The notes: a model not told the origin generated them from the sequence alone. A stretch of 64,000 bases of DNA from Hoeflea_A sp039025395 (GCA_039025395.1 JBCCOK010000007.1:46125-110124), one strand, 5' to 3'; positions 26,635 to 36,060 are shown, counted from the first letter of the stretch. Numbers and translations are program-made.

Positions 26635-27414
26635 CTACTGGCTCTGCTCGGACATGCCGAGCAGAATGTCCCGCGTCATCTCGTCAGCCGGAAACATGAG
26701 TTCAATCTTGAGTTCAGACAGTGCGATATCTTCGGCCGATCCAAACTGAGCGATGGTTGAAAACAAGGACAGCAATGTATCCCCAGCGCGATAACGCGCA
26801 GGAACAATTGCCGGCAGAGGGCTGCCATAGTTGGGCATTGCAAAGGCATCAACATCCGTCGAAAGCGCCTTGATGGCATCGTCGAGGACGGGATCACCTC
26901 CGAGATGTGCACTCTCCGTTCGTAGTCTGACCAACATGTGGGCCACAATCTCTTGCCAGTTTTCCAACACCTTGACCATCCGATCCTTTGCCAGAATAGC
27001 AGCCAGAAGGCTGTCTCCCTCCGAAAGACCAACACCCCGCAGCAATAAACCAGCCGGCTCGTTGGCCCTGACGATATGCCAGTGCCTGTTGAGTGCCATC
27101 GCCGGAAACGGGCTATGGCGTTCGAGTGTCCAATCGACTGCTGCACGGATATGCACCATGTCGTCGGCGTCAAGATCCCTGCGTTCATAGATTGGTGCAT
27201 AACCTGCCGATGTCATGAATGCATTGCGGGCTGCAAATGGCAAATCCAGTGAATCACACAACAGCCGCACCATGGCGCGGCTCGGCCGGGAACGCCCGGT
27301 TTCAAGGAACGAAATGTGGCGCGCCGATACGTTCGCGGCGAGCCCGAGATCCAACTGGCTGATGCGGCGCTGGTTGCGCCATTGCTTGAGGGTTTCCCCG
27401 AATGCGTTCTGCAA
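26635..27414 (-). CDS. XRE-family regulator with MmyB-like ligand domain
   Basis: 259 residues. The N-terminal helix-turn-helix covers about residues 8-62 (LKQWRNQRRISQLDLGLAAN, SARHISFLETGRSRPS). The C-terminal MmyB-like domain starts about residue 95 and contains LNRHWHIVRANEPA, a PAS-like pocket thought to bind a hydrophobic ligand. The start is TTG at 27414; an in-frame stop lies 12 bases further upstream, so little else is possible. It is divergent from a membrane protein gene, and a perfect palindrome between them is the likely operator. Confidence 0.85.
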   Translation of the reverse strand: MQNAFGETLKQWRNQRRISQLDLGLAANVSARHISFLETGRSRPSRAMVRLLCDSLDLPFAARNAFMTSAGYAPIYERRDLDADDMVHIRAAVDWTLERHSPFPAMALNRHWHIVRANEPAGLLLRGVGLSEGDSLLAAILAKDRMVKVLENWQEIVAHMLVRLRTESAHLGGDPVLDDAIKALSTDVDAFAMPNYGSPLPAIVPARYRAGDTLLSLFSTIAQFGSAEDIALSELKIELMFPADEMTRDILLGMSEQSQ

Positions 27415-27472
27415 AATACAAACTCTTCAATCGTTTCAGACTTGTTTTGCCACATAGCAAATCGAGATTCAC

Positions 27473-27487
27473 TTACCTCACAGGTAA
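27473..27487. promoter_or_regulatory. Palindromic operator between XRE regulator and membrane protein gene
   Basis: TTACCT-CAC-AGGTAA, a perfect six-base inverted repeat with a three-base centre. It lies 58 bases from the regulator start and 60 bases from the divergent gene start, a position that could repress both promoters. Autoregulation from such sites is common for XRE/MmyB regulators. Confidence 0.65.
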
Positions 27488-27547
27488 TTGAAACACCGCA
27501 ACTTCGGCAGCAGTCTAAGCCAGAACCAAACAAAAGGAGATACGGAT

Positions 27548-27982
27548 ATGCAGCACCAAGCAACCGTTGCCTGGCTCAGATTTGCAACTGCGCTGGTCAT
27601 CGCATCAGGCCTGTTTTGTCTGTCAGGCGCCCTGCCCGCAACGTCGGCAGCAACGCTTTATGCCCTCGACCTGGTATTTTGGCCGCTGGACGGCACGCCT
27701 GGTGAAATGACGCCGCAAGCAAATGTTCTGTGGGCGATATCCGGCGGGTTGGTAGCAGGATGGGGCATCCTCATCTGGCAGGTTGTCACCCATGTATACG
27801 TTTCGAACCCGTCCGTCGGCCGATCGATGATCCTCACAAGTGTTGTTACATGGTTCGTCCTTGACAGCGCAGGCTCCGTTGCTGCCGGTGCACCGATGAA
27901 TGCGCTGTTCAATGTGGGTTTCCTGGCGCTCTATGCAGTGCCGCTGCTCCGCCCGGTCCGCGAGGCTCCCGGCACAGCGTAA
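27548..27982 (+). CDS. Small integral membrane protein, divergent from XRE regulator
   Basis: 144 residues from the ATG at 27548, which follows AAGGAGATACGG. Four hydrophobic segments are visible (about residues 10-30, 52-76, 88-108 and 115-133), so it is polytopic with short loops. No catalytic motif is apparent and I do not recognise a family. Its position opposite an MmyB-type regulator with a shared palindrome suggests it is the regulated target, perhaps responding to a lipophilic compound. Confidence 0.65.
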   Translation: MQHQATVAWLRFATALVIASGLFCLSGALPATSAATLYALDLVFWPLDGTPGEMTPQANVLWAISGGLVAGWGILIWQVVTHVYVSNPSVGRSMILTSVVTWFVLDSAGSVAAGAPMNALFNVGFLALYAVPLLRPVREAPGTA

Positions 27983-28006
27983 ACTCGACTATCCGGATCG
28001 GCTAGG

Positions 28007-28040
28007 AAGCCCGCCCTATGATCGAGGGCGGGCTTTGTTC
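28007..28040 (+). terminator. Rho-independent terminator after membrane protein gene
   Basis: An 11-base perfect stem, AAGCCCGCCCT with AGGGCGGGCTT, seven-base loop, then a T-rich tail. It isolates the regulator target from the following PLP enzyme gene. Confidence 0.8.
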
Positions 28041-28143
28041 TTCTTGTTGCAGACAAGAATGGCAGCCGAGCCGCCCGGCTCATCGTTTTGGGTACGAATT
28101 GTGATAAGCCATGCGAAATGGTTTTTGGAGCGAGGTGATCACA

Positions 28144-29355
28144 ATGGCGAAATCGAACGCCTATCGGGGACTTTCCACCACGGCAATTCATGCAGGCGAA
28201 GGTCCCGATCCGGTGACTGGTGCTTCGGCCCCGAATATCGTCATGTCCTCGACCTATGTGGTCGAGGAACTCGCCGGATTTTCCGCCCATGAATTGACAG
28301 ACGACAGTCCCTTCCTCTACTCGCGCTGGGCAAATCCGACGGTGCAATCGCTTGAAACAAAAATAGCGGCCCTGGAAGGAAGCGAAAGATGCCTTTGCCT
28401 TGCCTCTGGCATGGCGGCGGCTTCAGCCATTTTTCTGACAACCCTTTCGACCGGCGATCATATTCTTGTATCGGACGTTTCCTACGCCGGCGTTGCAGAG
28501 CTTGCGCGCGATACGCTGCCGCGACTTGGTATCGAACTTACGCTGGTTGATATGACGGATCTGGATGCTGTCGCCGCAGCGGTGCAACCCAACACCAAAT
28601 TGATCCACAGCGAAAGCCCGGCCAACCCGATCATGCGCTTGGCCGATCTTGCCGCCATATCTGAAATTGCCCGGTCAGCCGGCGCCAAACATTCCTGCGA
28701 CGCGACATTCGCTTCACCAGTCGGCCAGAAATCAGCCGAACTTGGCGTCGACTACGTTATGCACTCGATCACCAAATATATTGGCGGACACGGCGACGCG
28801 GTGGGCGGAGCTGTGTGCGGTACTGCGCAGGACATTCAGGCATTGACTATTGAAGCCGGCATTCACTATGGCGGCGTTCTTTCGCCCTTCAACGCATGGC
28901 TCATATCACGCGGCATGGCGACGCTGCCGCTTCGCATGCGCGCCCACCAGGAGGGGGCAATGGCCGTCGCACAGTTTCTGGAAGCGCATCCCAAGGTAAC
29001 CCGGGTTTTCTATCCTGGACTGGAAAGCCATCCCCAGCACGAACTCGCGAAACGACAGATGCGCAATTACTCCGGTATGCTGTCGTTTCAGGTTGGCGAC
29101 GGGGCGACCGGCGAAAATTTGGCCCAACGCATGATGAAAGAACTACAGGTCATCCATTATGCTGTTTCGCTTGGCCATCACCGCTCGCTGATCTGGTGGA
29201 TGCCGACGGCCGGCATCATGGAATCGTCGTTCCGCCTGACCGGCGACCAACTCAAGAGCTATCGCGATTTTGCCGGTGACGGAATTTTTCGGATGTCCAT
29301 CGGCCTTGAGGATCCTGAAGATCTGATTGCCGACCTCGAGCGTGTGCTCGGCTGA
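28144..29355 (+). CDS. Cys/Met metabolism PLP-dependent enzyme (cystathionine gamma-synthase family)
   Basis: 403 residues from the ATG at 28144, seven bases after GAGGTG; the ATG at 28111 lacks a site. The fold-type I PLP enzyme shows the SRWANPTVQSLETKIAALEG region, LASGMAAAS phosphate contact, and the PLP lysine in HSITKYIGGHGD (about residue 210). The family includes cystathionine gamma-synthase, beta/gamma-lyases and methionine gamma-lyase. Substrate specificity cannot be told by eye. No methionine riboswitch is seen upstream. Confidence 0.88.
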   Translation: MAKSNAYRGLSTTAIHAGEGPDPVTGASAPNIVMSSTYVVEELAGFSAHELTDDSPFLYSRWANPTVQSLETKIAALEGSERCLCLASGMAAASAIFLTTLSTGDHILVSDVSYAGVAELARDTLPRLGIELTLVDMTDLDAVAAAVQPNTKLIHSESPANPIMRLADLAAISEIARSAGAKHSCDATFASPVGQKSAELGVDYVMHSITKYIGGHGDAVGGAVCGTAQDIQALTIEAGIHYGGVLSPFNAWLISRGMATLPLRMRAHQEGAMAVAQFLEAHPKVTRVFYPGLESHPQHELAKRQMRNYSGMLSFQVGDGATGENLAQRMMKELQVIHYAVSLGHHRSLIWWMPTAGIMESSFRLTGDQLKSYRDFAGDGIFRMSIGLEDPEDLIADLERVLG

Positions 29356-29418
29356 AGATCAGGCGGAAATGGCGGAGGATGGGCTGATGACCCTCAATTC
29401 CAAGACGATCTGCAGGGC

Positions 29419-30825
29419 ATGTCGGGCTCGGTAGAACTTCCGGTCTGGCTTGTTGCTTTGGCCGGCATTCTGGCGGTTATCGCGCTTGTTGATCGTCTGC
29501 TGACACCGGCCGTCCGTTGGCTCCTGCATCGGCGTGTGAACCGGGCCATCGACGAGCTCAACAATCGCCTGCAACTCAAAATACGCCCCTTCGGCACCAC
29601 CGGAAGGCGTATCGTGATCGACCGCGTAGCGCACGACCCGGAAGTGCTGCTCGCAGCCGAGCAGCATGCCAAGGCCGAAGGCATGCCGGTTGAAGTCGCC
29701 ATTGACGAGGCGGAGCGCTATGCGCGCGAAATCGTGCCTGCATTCAACGCCTACATCTATTTTCGTATCGGTGCACGGCTCGCAAGATGGCTTGCGAGAT
29801 CCCTTTACAAGGTGCGTCTCGGTTACTCCGATGCGGATGCGCTGGCAGGTGTTCCGCCGGACGCGTCGGTCGTCTTCGTCATGAACCACCGTTCGAATAT
29901 GGACTATGTGCTCGTGACCTATCTCGCCTCGGCATCGACGGCGCTTTCCTATGCGGTCGGTGAATGGGCGCGTCTACCCATTCTGCAGACCCTGATCAGG
30001 GCGACGGGCGCCTATTTCATCCGCCGCGACTCGCGCAACAGCCTCTACCGAAGAGTGCTGTCGAGCTATGTCCGGATGGCCACGGAAGCCGCCGTCACTC
30101 AGGCGATCTTTCCGGAAGGCGGCCTGTCGCGTGACGGTCGTCTTCGGCCCGTCAAGCTCGGACTCTTGTCTTACATCCTGTCGGCGCACGAATATGGTGA
30201 GCGAGACACCGTCTTTATACCCGTCGGCCTCAATTACGATCGCGTACTTGAAGACCGGTCCCTTATTTCGGACGAAGAGGGCGAAGCGCCACGTTCCACA
30301 CTGCAGAAAACACTGACGACGATCGCCTTCCTTTGGAAGAACCTTCGCTTGCGGCTCGCAGGCCGGTGGCACAGGTTTGGTTATGCCAGCGTATCATTCG
30401 GGCATCCGGTTTCGTTGAATGGCTTCCTTGCGGACCGTGGCATACAGCATTGGGCGGGCCTGGATGAAGCCGAACGCATGACGCTTACCCAACAGCTGGG
30501 GGAGCAGTTGATGCGCGATGTCGGCCGGCTGGTTCCAGCACTTCCCGTATCGCTGGTCTCGATGGTTCTCAACGACACCGGCGAAACGATGCTGGATCGC
30601 CTTGCGCTCAAGGCACGTGTCAATGAACTGATAGACCGCCTGATCGAAGCCGGCGCCCATGTTCACATTGCCCATGACGACCGCGACTACGAAGTGACGG
30701 TCGGATTACGGATGCTCACCATGAGGCACATCGTCTCCGAAGACGAGAACGGACTGCTGCATATCAGCCCGGGAGACGAGCCGCTCGTCGCCTATTACGC
30801 CAATGCGATCAGGCATCTGATTTGA
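29419..30825 (+). CDS. PlsB-like glycerol-3-phosphate acyltransferase family protein
   Basis: 468 residues. One N-terminal transmembrane helix (about 8-26) is followed by a helical region and the acyltransferase motifs: NHRSNMD (HX4D, about residue 155), GAYFIRRDSRNSLYRRVL, and FPEGGLSRDGRL (about residue 232). These match the PlsB/DHAPAT superfamily but the protein is far shorter than E. coli PlsB (about 800). It would acylate glycerol-3-phosphate or a related alcohol at the membrane. PlsY is also encoded in this window, so this enzyme is an alternative or has another acceptor. Confidence 0.82.
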   Translation: MSGSVELPVWLVALAGILAVIALVDRLLTPAVRWLLHRRVNRAIDELNNRLQLKIRPFGTTGRRIVIDRVAHDPEVLLAAEQHAKAEGMPVEVAIDEAERYAREIVPAFNAYIYFRIGARLARWLARSLYKVRLGYSDADALAGVPPDASVVFVMNHRSNMDYVLVTYLASASTALSYAVGEWARLPILQTLIRATGAYFIRRDSRNSLYRRVLSSYVRMATEAAVTQAIFPEGGLSRDGRLRPVKLGLLSYILSAHEYGERDTVFIPVGLNYDRVLEDRSLISDEEGEAPRSTLQKTLTTIAFLWKNLRLRLAGRWHRFGYASVSFGHPVSLNGFLADRGIQHWAGLDEAERMTLTQQLGEQLMRDVGRLVPALPVSLVSMVLNDTGETMLDRLALKARVNELIDRLIEAGAHVHIAHDDRDYEVTVGLRMLTMRHIVSEDENGLLHISPGDEPLVAYYANAIRHLI

Positions 30826-30957
30826 TTGCCTACCGCTGAAGACATAGAACGATTCGGCAAAATTGGCTGTGACAGCTTTTCTTGTCCCCAAGACCAAGCT
30901 GTGCAAGCGTACAACTGATCTTCGTCGTTCTTTTCGCCACCTGTAGATGGTTCATGC

Positions 30958-31872
30958 ATGAGCGTGATGGACAGAAGCCGCGCTGAATCCACTCTGGCCG
31001 CCGTCGGCTGGATGGTTGCAACGACACTTTGCTTTGTCGGCGTCACAGGGATCGTGCGCTACATCGGTACTGACATCGCAGCGGTGGAAGCAGCCTTTAT
31101 ACGCTACGCTTTCGGCCTCCTGATCTTCCTGCCGCTGATGCGTCCGTTGTTGCGCAATCCGCCACCTTGGCGCTCGATGAAAATCTATATCTGGCGCGGA
31201 CTCGTTCACAGTGTTGCTGTCATGCTTTGGTTCTATGCCATGGCGCGGGTCCCGATTGCTGAAGTGACTGCCCTTGGCTACACCGCACCGATCTTCGTTG
31301 CCATCGGGGCAGCACTGTTCTTCGGCGAAAGGCTGCATCTCCGGCGCGTCGCTGCCGTCGTCATTGCCTTCGCCGGTACACTGATCATACTGCGACCGGG
31401 ATTCCATGAAATCGGCGTGGGCCAATTCGCGCAATTGGCAGCCGCGCCTATGTTTGCGGCATCCTACCTGTTTGCCAAACGCCTTACAGCCGATGAAGAC
31501 CCCTATATGATTGTTGTCATGCTGACTGTGTTCAGCACCTTGTTCTTGTTGCCCGGGGCGCTGCTCAACTGGACCAATCCGACATCCGGCGAGGTTTTCT
31601 GGCTCGCATTGACCGCAGTCATTGCAACGCTCGGGCACTACACAATGACCCGCGCGATCCAGGCCGCACCACTGACCGTGACCCAGCCGATCACCTTTCT
31701 GCAACTTGTCTGGGCCGCAATTCTCGGCATTGTTGTTTTCGCAGAGCCCATCGATCCCTATGTACTGGCTGGCGGTGGGATTATCGTTGCAGCCGTCACC
31801 TTCATCTCGCATCGTGAGGCGGTGGCGGCGCGGCGTCAGATCACGCCGCCCGCGCCGGCGACAAAAGACTAG
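30958..31872 (+). CDS. DMT superfamily (EamA) transporter
   Basis: 304 residues with about ten hydrophobic segments in two EamA repeats (about residues 13-145 and 158-290). Typical sequence includes WFYAMARVPIAEVTALGYTAPIFV at the end of repeat one and the matching AIQAAPLTVTQPITFLQLVWA in repeat two. Such proteins export amino acids, purines or other metabolites; the substrate is not predictable. It is monocistronic. Confidence 0.86.
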   Translation: MSVMDRSRAESTLAAVGWMVATTLCFVGVTGIVRYIGTDIAAVEAAFIRYAFGLLIFLPLMRPLLRNPPPWRSMKIYIWRGLVHSVAVMLWFYAMARVPIAEVTALGYTAPIFVAIGAALFFGERLHLRRVAAVVIAFAGTLIILRPGFHEIGVGQFAQLAAAPMFAASYLFAKRLTADEDPYMIVVMLTVFSTLFLLPGALLNWTNPTSGEVFWLALTAVIATLGHYTMTRAIQAAPLTVTQPITFLQLVWAAILGIVVFAEPIDPYVLAGGGIIVAAVTFISHREAVAARRQITPPAPATKD

Positions 31873-31945
31873 TAACGTTGAGGGCTGAACACGGTTCGCA
31901 CCGCACCTATATGCTCATAGAAAACCTTGGAAGGAGGACCGAGCA

Positions 31946-32497
31946 ATGGCAGTTCAAACCGATATCTGCGACTTCGGCTGGAAGGCCCCGGACTTTACGC
32001 TCAAGGACCCAGGTGGAAAAGCCTACACAATGTCCGAGCATATGGGTAAAAACGGCCTTCTGGTGATGTTCATTTGCAACCACTGCCCATACGTAAAAGG
32101 GATTGCCGAACGCCTGGCGACCGACACCAAGGAACTGATGCAAAAGGGCTTCGGTGTTCTGGCTGTCATGTCGAACGACTACGAAGACTATCCTGCCGAC
32201 AGTCCGCAGAACATGATCAGATTTGCTGCGCAATACGGCTTCGAGTTTCCCTATCTCGTCGATGAGGATCAATCGGTCGGCAAGAGCTTCGACGCCAAGT
32301 GCACGCCGGACTTCTTCGGCTTCAACAGCGACGGCGAACTGCAATATCGCGGCCGGCTGGACGATGCCCGCCACGAAGCAACGCACGACCGCAAGCGCGA
32401 ACTGGTCGACGCCATGCTTCAGATTGCGGAAACCGGCAACGGTCCAAAAGATCAGACGCCGAGTATCGGTTGTTCGATTAAATGGAGCCGGCAGTAG
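31946..32497 (+). CDS. Thioredoxin-fold protein (AhpC/TSA-like)
   Basis: 183 residues from an ATG after GGAAGGAGG. A peroxiredoxin-like start (APDFTLKDPGGKAYTMSEH) leads to the redox motif CNHCPYVKG at about residue 46, an extended CxxC in place of a single peroxidatic Cys. There is a third Cys in DAKCTPDFFGF, next to the cis-Pro TP. This is a cytosolic thioredoxin-family protein, widespread and not well characterised. It converges on gatA. Confidence 0.85.
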   Translation: MAVQTDICDFGWKAPDFTLKDPGGKAYTMSEHMGKNGLLVMFICNHCPYVKGIAERLATDTKELMQKGFGVLAVMSNDYEDYPADSPQNMIRFAAQYGFEFPYLVDEDQSVGKSFDAKCTPDFFGFNSDGELQYRGRLDDARHEATHDRKRELVDAMLQIAETGNGPKDQTPSIGCSIKWSRQ

Positions 32498-32516
32498 AGC
32501 ATGTTCGGCTTCGCGC

Positions 32517-33998
32517 CTACCACCACTTCTCCGGTTCAAACCGGCCCGCCGCCTGTTCGATAACATAGGCGGTGCGATAGAGCGTTTCTTCGTCGAACGG
32601 TTTTCCGATCAGCTGAAGACCAAGCGGCAATCCTTTGTTGTCGAGTCCGGCGGGTACGGCAATACCGGGCAATCCAGCCATGTTGACGGTGACCGTGAAG
32701 ATGTCGTTGAGATACATCTTGACAGGGTCCGCCTGCATTTCCTGGTCGCCGATCCCAAAGGCGGCCGACGGCGTAGCAGGCGTCAGGATAGCATCCACGC
32801 CATCGTTGAACACGGTTTCGAAATCACGTTTGATCAGCGTGCGCACCTTCTGGGCACGCAGGTAATAGGCATCATAGTAGCCGGCTGAAAGCACATAGGT
32901 ACCGATCAGGACGCGGCGTTTCACCTCCGCGCCGAAACCAGCAGCACGGGTGTTTTCGTACATCCCGATAATGTTGTCGCCGGGCTTCCTCAAGCCGTAG
33001 CGAACGCCGTCATAGCGGGCCAGGTTGGAGGAGGCTTCCGCGGGCGCAACAATATAGTATGCCGGGAGCGCATAGTGCGTATGTGGTAAGGAGATCTGGA
33101 CGATTTCTGCGCCCGCATCCTTCATCCACTCAATCCCCTGCTGCCAAAGGGTGTCGATCTCGGGAGGCATTCCATCCAACCGATACTCTTTCGGGATGCC
33201 GATGCGCATGCCTTTGACCGAGCCACCGACTGCCGCTTCGTAGTCAGGCACCGGAACATCGACGGAGGTCGTGTCTTTCGGATCCGTCGACGCCATCGAT
33301 TTCAACATGATGGCGTTGTCCCGCACATCACGGGTAAGCGGTCCCGCCTGATCGAGCGAAGAGGCAAAGGCCACAATACCCCAGCGCGAACAGCGGCCAT
33401 AGGTCGGCTTGAGACCCACAGTTCCGGTAAGAGCAGCCGGCTGCCTGATGGAACCACCCGTATCCGTCGCGGTGGCAGCAGCGCACAAATGCGCCGCGAC
33501 TGCTGCCGCCGAGCCGCCCGACGAACCGCCCGGCACCAACGCCATGTTACTGTCGTTGGCGCGCCACGGGTTTGTCACCGGGCCGTAATAGGAGGTCTCG
33601 TTGGACGAACCCATGGCAAATTCATCCATGTTCAACTTGCCGAGCATGACGGCGCCATCAGCCCATAGATTGGATGTTACTGTCGATTCGTAATGCGGTT
33701 TGAAGCCGTCGAGTATATGGCTGCATGCCTGCGTGTGGACACCTGCTGTAGCAAACAGATCCTTTATGCCAAGCGGGATACCCTCGAGTGCCCCGCCCTC
33801 GCCTGCGGCAAGCCTGCTGTCCGAGCGCTTGGCTTGCTCAAGTGCAAAATCCGCCGTTACAGCCACATAGGCGTTAATCGACGGATTGGCGGCTTCGATC
33901 GCATCAAGGTATGCCTGCGTCAGTTCAGCCGACGTGATTTCCTTGTTGCGCAGCTTCTTTCCTGCGTCGGCGATGGTCAGTCCGGTGAGATCAGTCAT
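32517..33998 (-). CDS. gatA: Asp-tRNA(Asn)/Glu-tRNA(Gln) amidotransferase subunit A
   Basis: 493 residues, normal GatA length. The amidase Ser-cisSer-Lys triad is present: Lys in PLGIKDLFAT (about residue 78), cis-Ser in PGGSSGGSAAA and the nucleophile Ser in TDTGGSIRQPA. GatA releases ammonia from glutamine, which GatB uses to amidate misacylated tRNA. It follows gatC on the same strand with a 74-base gap. gatB is not in the window. Confidence 0.96.
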   Translation of the reverse strand: MTDLTGLTIADAGKKLRNKEITSAELTQAYLDAIEAANPSINAYVAVTADFALEQAKRSDSRLAAGEGGALEGIPLGIKDLFATAGVHTQACSHILDGFKPHYESTVTSNLWADGAVMLGKLNMDEFAMGSSNETSYYGPVTNPWRANDSNMALVPGGSSGGSAAAVAAHLCAAATATDTGGSIRQPAALTGTVGLKPTYGRCSRWGIVAFASSLDQAGPLTRDVRDNAIMLKSMASTDPKDTTSVDVPVPDYEAAVGGSVKGMRIGIPKEYRLDGMPPEIDTLWQQGIEWMKDAGAEIVQISLPHTHYALPAYYIVAPAEASSNLARYDGVRYGLRKPGDNIIGMYENTRAAGFGAEVKRRVLIGTYVLSAGYYDAYYLRAQKVRTLIKRDFETVFNDGVDAILTPATPSAAFGIGDQEMQADPVKMYLNDIFTVTVNMAGLPGIAVPAGLDNKGLPLGLQLIGKPFDEETLYRTAYVIEQAAGRFEPEKWW

Positions 33999-34072
33999 AT
34001 TCGTCGGCGTCGCCTTTCAGGCGGAGTTGCGTCATGGCCGGCAAATCGGCACACGGGTATCAAAGGGGCTGG

Positions 34073-34360
34073 CTATTCGACCACCTTCGGAACCAGAAAA
34101 AAGTTCTCGTCGCTCTGCGGGGAATTGGCGACGACATCGTCCGCTTTGGCACCATCGTTTACGATGTCTTGGCGTTTTTTCATCGGCATTGGCATAACGG
34201 ACGTCATCGCTTCGACACCCTCAACGTCAACCTCGTTCAACTGCTCGACAAATCCGAGGATGGCGTTGAGTTCACCCTCCATTTTCGCAGCCTCTTCATC
34301 GTTCAAGGCAATGCGGGCCAGATGCGCAACGCGCTTGACCGTTGCAAGGTCGACAGACAT
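34073..34360 (-). CDS. gatC: Asp-tRNA(Asn)/Glu-tRNA(Gln) amidotransferase subunit C
   Basis: 95 residues, the standard GatC size. It starts MSVDLATVKRVAHLARIALN, the conserved helix that packs against GatA, and contains LNAILGFVEQLNEVDVEGVE. GatC wraps around GatA and stabilises the GatCAB complex. First gene of the gatCA operon. Confidence 0.95.
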   Translation of the reverse strand: MSVDLATVKRVAHLARIALNDEEAAKMEGELNAILGFVEQLNEVDVEGVEAMTSVMPMPMKKRQDIVNDGAKADDVVANSPQSDENFFLVPKVVE

Positions 34361-34451
34361 TCAATTCAGCTCCGGGTATTCACAGACTGACGCTGGCTAT
34401 ACCGACGCCATCTGGTCAGGGCAAGAAAAAGCATCTCGACGGCGCGATTTA

Positions 34452-35159
34452 TCAAAGATCCAGCCAGCCTCCGACTTCTGGCGTCTTGACCGCGCCCGCT
34501 CCATCTTCCATCGCTGCGATGAACTTCTCCGGCGTCTGGTCGATGATCGGAAACGTGCCATAGTGGCATGGGATAATGGTTGAGAAATCAAAGTATCGGC
34601 GGCACGCGAGCGCAGCGATCGCGCCGCCCATTGTGAACCGGTCGCCGACAGGAACGATGCCAACGTCAGGTTCATGTAATTCTTTGATCAGCGCCATATC
34701 GGAAAAGATATCCGTATCGCCCATGTGCAACAGCGTTGCTTCATCATCGAAATGCAACACGACCCCATTGGCATTTCCAAGGCAGTGCGAAACGCCATCC
34801 GTCGTTATGTTTGCGGACGAGTGCAGTGCGTTGACATAGGTCACGGCAAAGCCCGGATGGCCGACGGTTCCGCCGGTGTTTGTGGGGTCGTATTTTTCCA
34901 CCCCGCCGTGATGGGCGAGCCACGCGGCAAGGTCGTAATTGGCAATGACTGTGGCACCGGTCTCTTTGGCGATTTCAGCCGTATCACCCACATGGTCCAT
35001 ATGGCCGTGGGTGAGCACAATATGGGTCACACCGCGTGTCGCCTCGCTGAAATCATGACCCTGAAAGCTTGGATTGTCCTTCAGAAACGGATCGATGAGG
35101 ATGGTTGCTTTGGCGGTTTCAACTCTGAATGCCGCATGTCCTAGCCACTGAACTCTCAT
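34452..35159 (-). CDS. UPF0173 metallo-beta-lactamase-fold hydrolase
   Basis: 235 residues. The metal-binding signature is THGHMDHVGD at about residue 50, with further ligands in HMGDTD and near the C-terminal PCHYGTFP. This is the UPF0173 family (YtkL-like), predicted metal-dependent hydrolases of unknown substrate. It is adjacent to, but 91 bases away from, gatC on the same strand, so cotranscription is uncertain. Confidence 0.9.
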   Translation of the reverse strand: MRVQWLGHAAFRVETAKATILIDPFLKDNPSFQGHDFSEATRGVTHIVLTHGHMDHVGDTAEIAKETGATVIANYDLAAWLAHHGGVEKYDPTNTGGTVGHPGFAVTYVNALHSSANITTDGVSHCLGNANGVVLHFDDEATLLHMGDTDIFSDMALIKELHEPDVGIVPVGDRFTMGGAIAALACRRYFDFSTIIPCHYGTFPIIDQTPEKFIAAMEDGAGAVKTPEVGGWLDL

Positions 35160-35272
35160 AGGATCGCCTCACTTACTGCCTTGTTTGCTTATGATCTGTT
35201 TTCCAGCGGTCAGCTTATGGCTTGACTGCGCCGGTGAAAAGGACCAACCGGAGTTGGGAAAGGAATTGTACC

Positions 35273-35755
35273 ATGCCCGTCCAGCCGCTCGAAGAACTTG
35301 TCGGTGACTTGCGCGCCGGCAGTGTCATCGCCGGACTCGACCTCGGCACCAAGACGATTGGCATCGCTGTCAGCGATCTAGGCCTGACGCTGGCAACGCC
35401 GCGCGACGTGATCCGGCGGACCAAGTTCACCAAGGATGCTGATCGGCTTCTCGACATGCTGAAGTCCGAGCGCGTTGGCGCCTGTGTTGTCGGCCTGCCC
35501 GTGAATATGGATGGTACTGAAGGACCGCGCGCACAAGCCACCCGCGCTTTCGTGCGCAACCTGGAGCCCAAGACAGATCTCGGATTTGCCTTTTGGGACG
35601 AACGTCTTTCAACTGTCGCGGCCGAACGTGCGCTGCTTTCAATGGATGTATCGCGGAAAAAACGATCCGACCGGATCGATGCGGCTGCCGCTGCGTTTAT
35701 TCTTCAGGGGGCCCTAGACAGGCTTTCTTCATTGTCCGGCGACAAGGGCGTGTAA
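35273..35755 (+). CDS. ruvX: RuvX/YqgF-family Holliday junction resolvase-like protein
   Basis: 160 residues from the ATG at 35273, after AAAGGAAT; longer in-frame readings upstream lack a site. RNase H-like motifs are all present: GLDLGTKTIGIAVSD (first Asp), WDERLST (Glu) and SDRIDAAAAAFIL (last Asp). The family is implicated in pre-16S rRNA processing and junction cleavage. Its 3' end overlaps the convergent DUF6105 gene by 52 bases. Confidence 0.92.
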   Translation: MPVQPLEELVGDLRAGSVIAGLDLGTKTIGIAVSDLGLTLATPRDVIRRTKFTKDADRLLDMLKSERVGACVVGLPVNMDGTEGPRAQATRAFVRNLEPKTDLGFAFWDERLSTVAAERALLSMDVSRKKRSDRIDAAAAAFILQGALDRLSSLSGDKGV

Positions 35756-36060
35756 TCATTTACCGGCTGGTCCTCTTCCGATGAACCGAAGCGCGCCTTG
35801 ATCCGCGCCGCAATACTGCGCCGCCAACGGAATGCTGCAATCCCCAGCACAATGGCACTGTCCAGAATGATTGCCTTCAGAACGAGCGGCGGGATATCTG
35901 CCGGCGGAATACCGAGCATGTCCCCGTAAATCTGGAAAACGAGGTCGTGAACCTGACGGGAGAGCATGATGAAGCCGAAATTCATGTCGTGGTACGACAA
36001 GCCATACCACACGCCAATGAAGGTCACGGGCACAAACCACAGTATCAGGAACCATTTCAT
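35704..36060 (-). CDS. DUF6105 family small membrane protein
   Basis: 118 residues from the ATG at 36060. Two hydrophobic segments (about residues 2-20 and 62-80) flank an amphipathic loop with QVHDLVFQIYGDMLGIPPAD; the tail is basic then acidic. Proteins like this are conserved as DUF6105 in Rhizobiales without known role. The C-terminal about 17 codons lie antisense within ruvX, so sequence there is constrained in both frames. Confidence 0.7.
   Translation of the reverse strand: MKWFLILWFVPVTFIGVWYGLSYHDMNFGFIMLSRQVHDLVFQIYGDMLGIPPADIPPLVLKAIILDSAIVLGIAAFRWRRSIAARIKARFGSSEEDQPVNDYTPLSPDNEESLSRAP

Noticed and set aside
28041..28143. Possible methionine riboswitch before the PLP enzyme
   Set aside because: No SAM-II-like conserved core or pseudoknot arms could be found in the 100-base leader.
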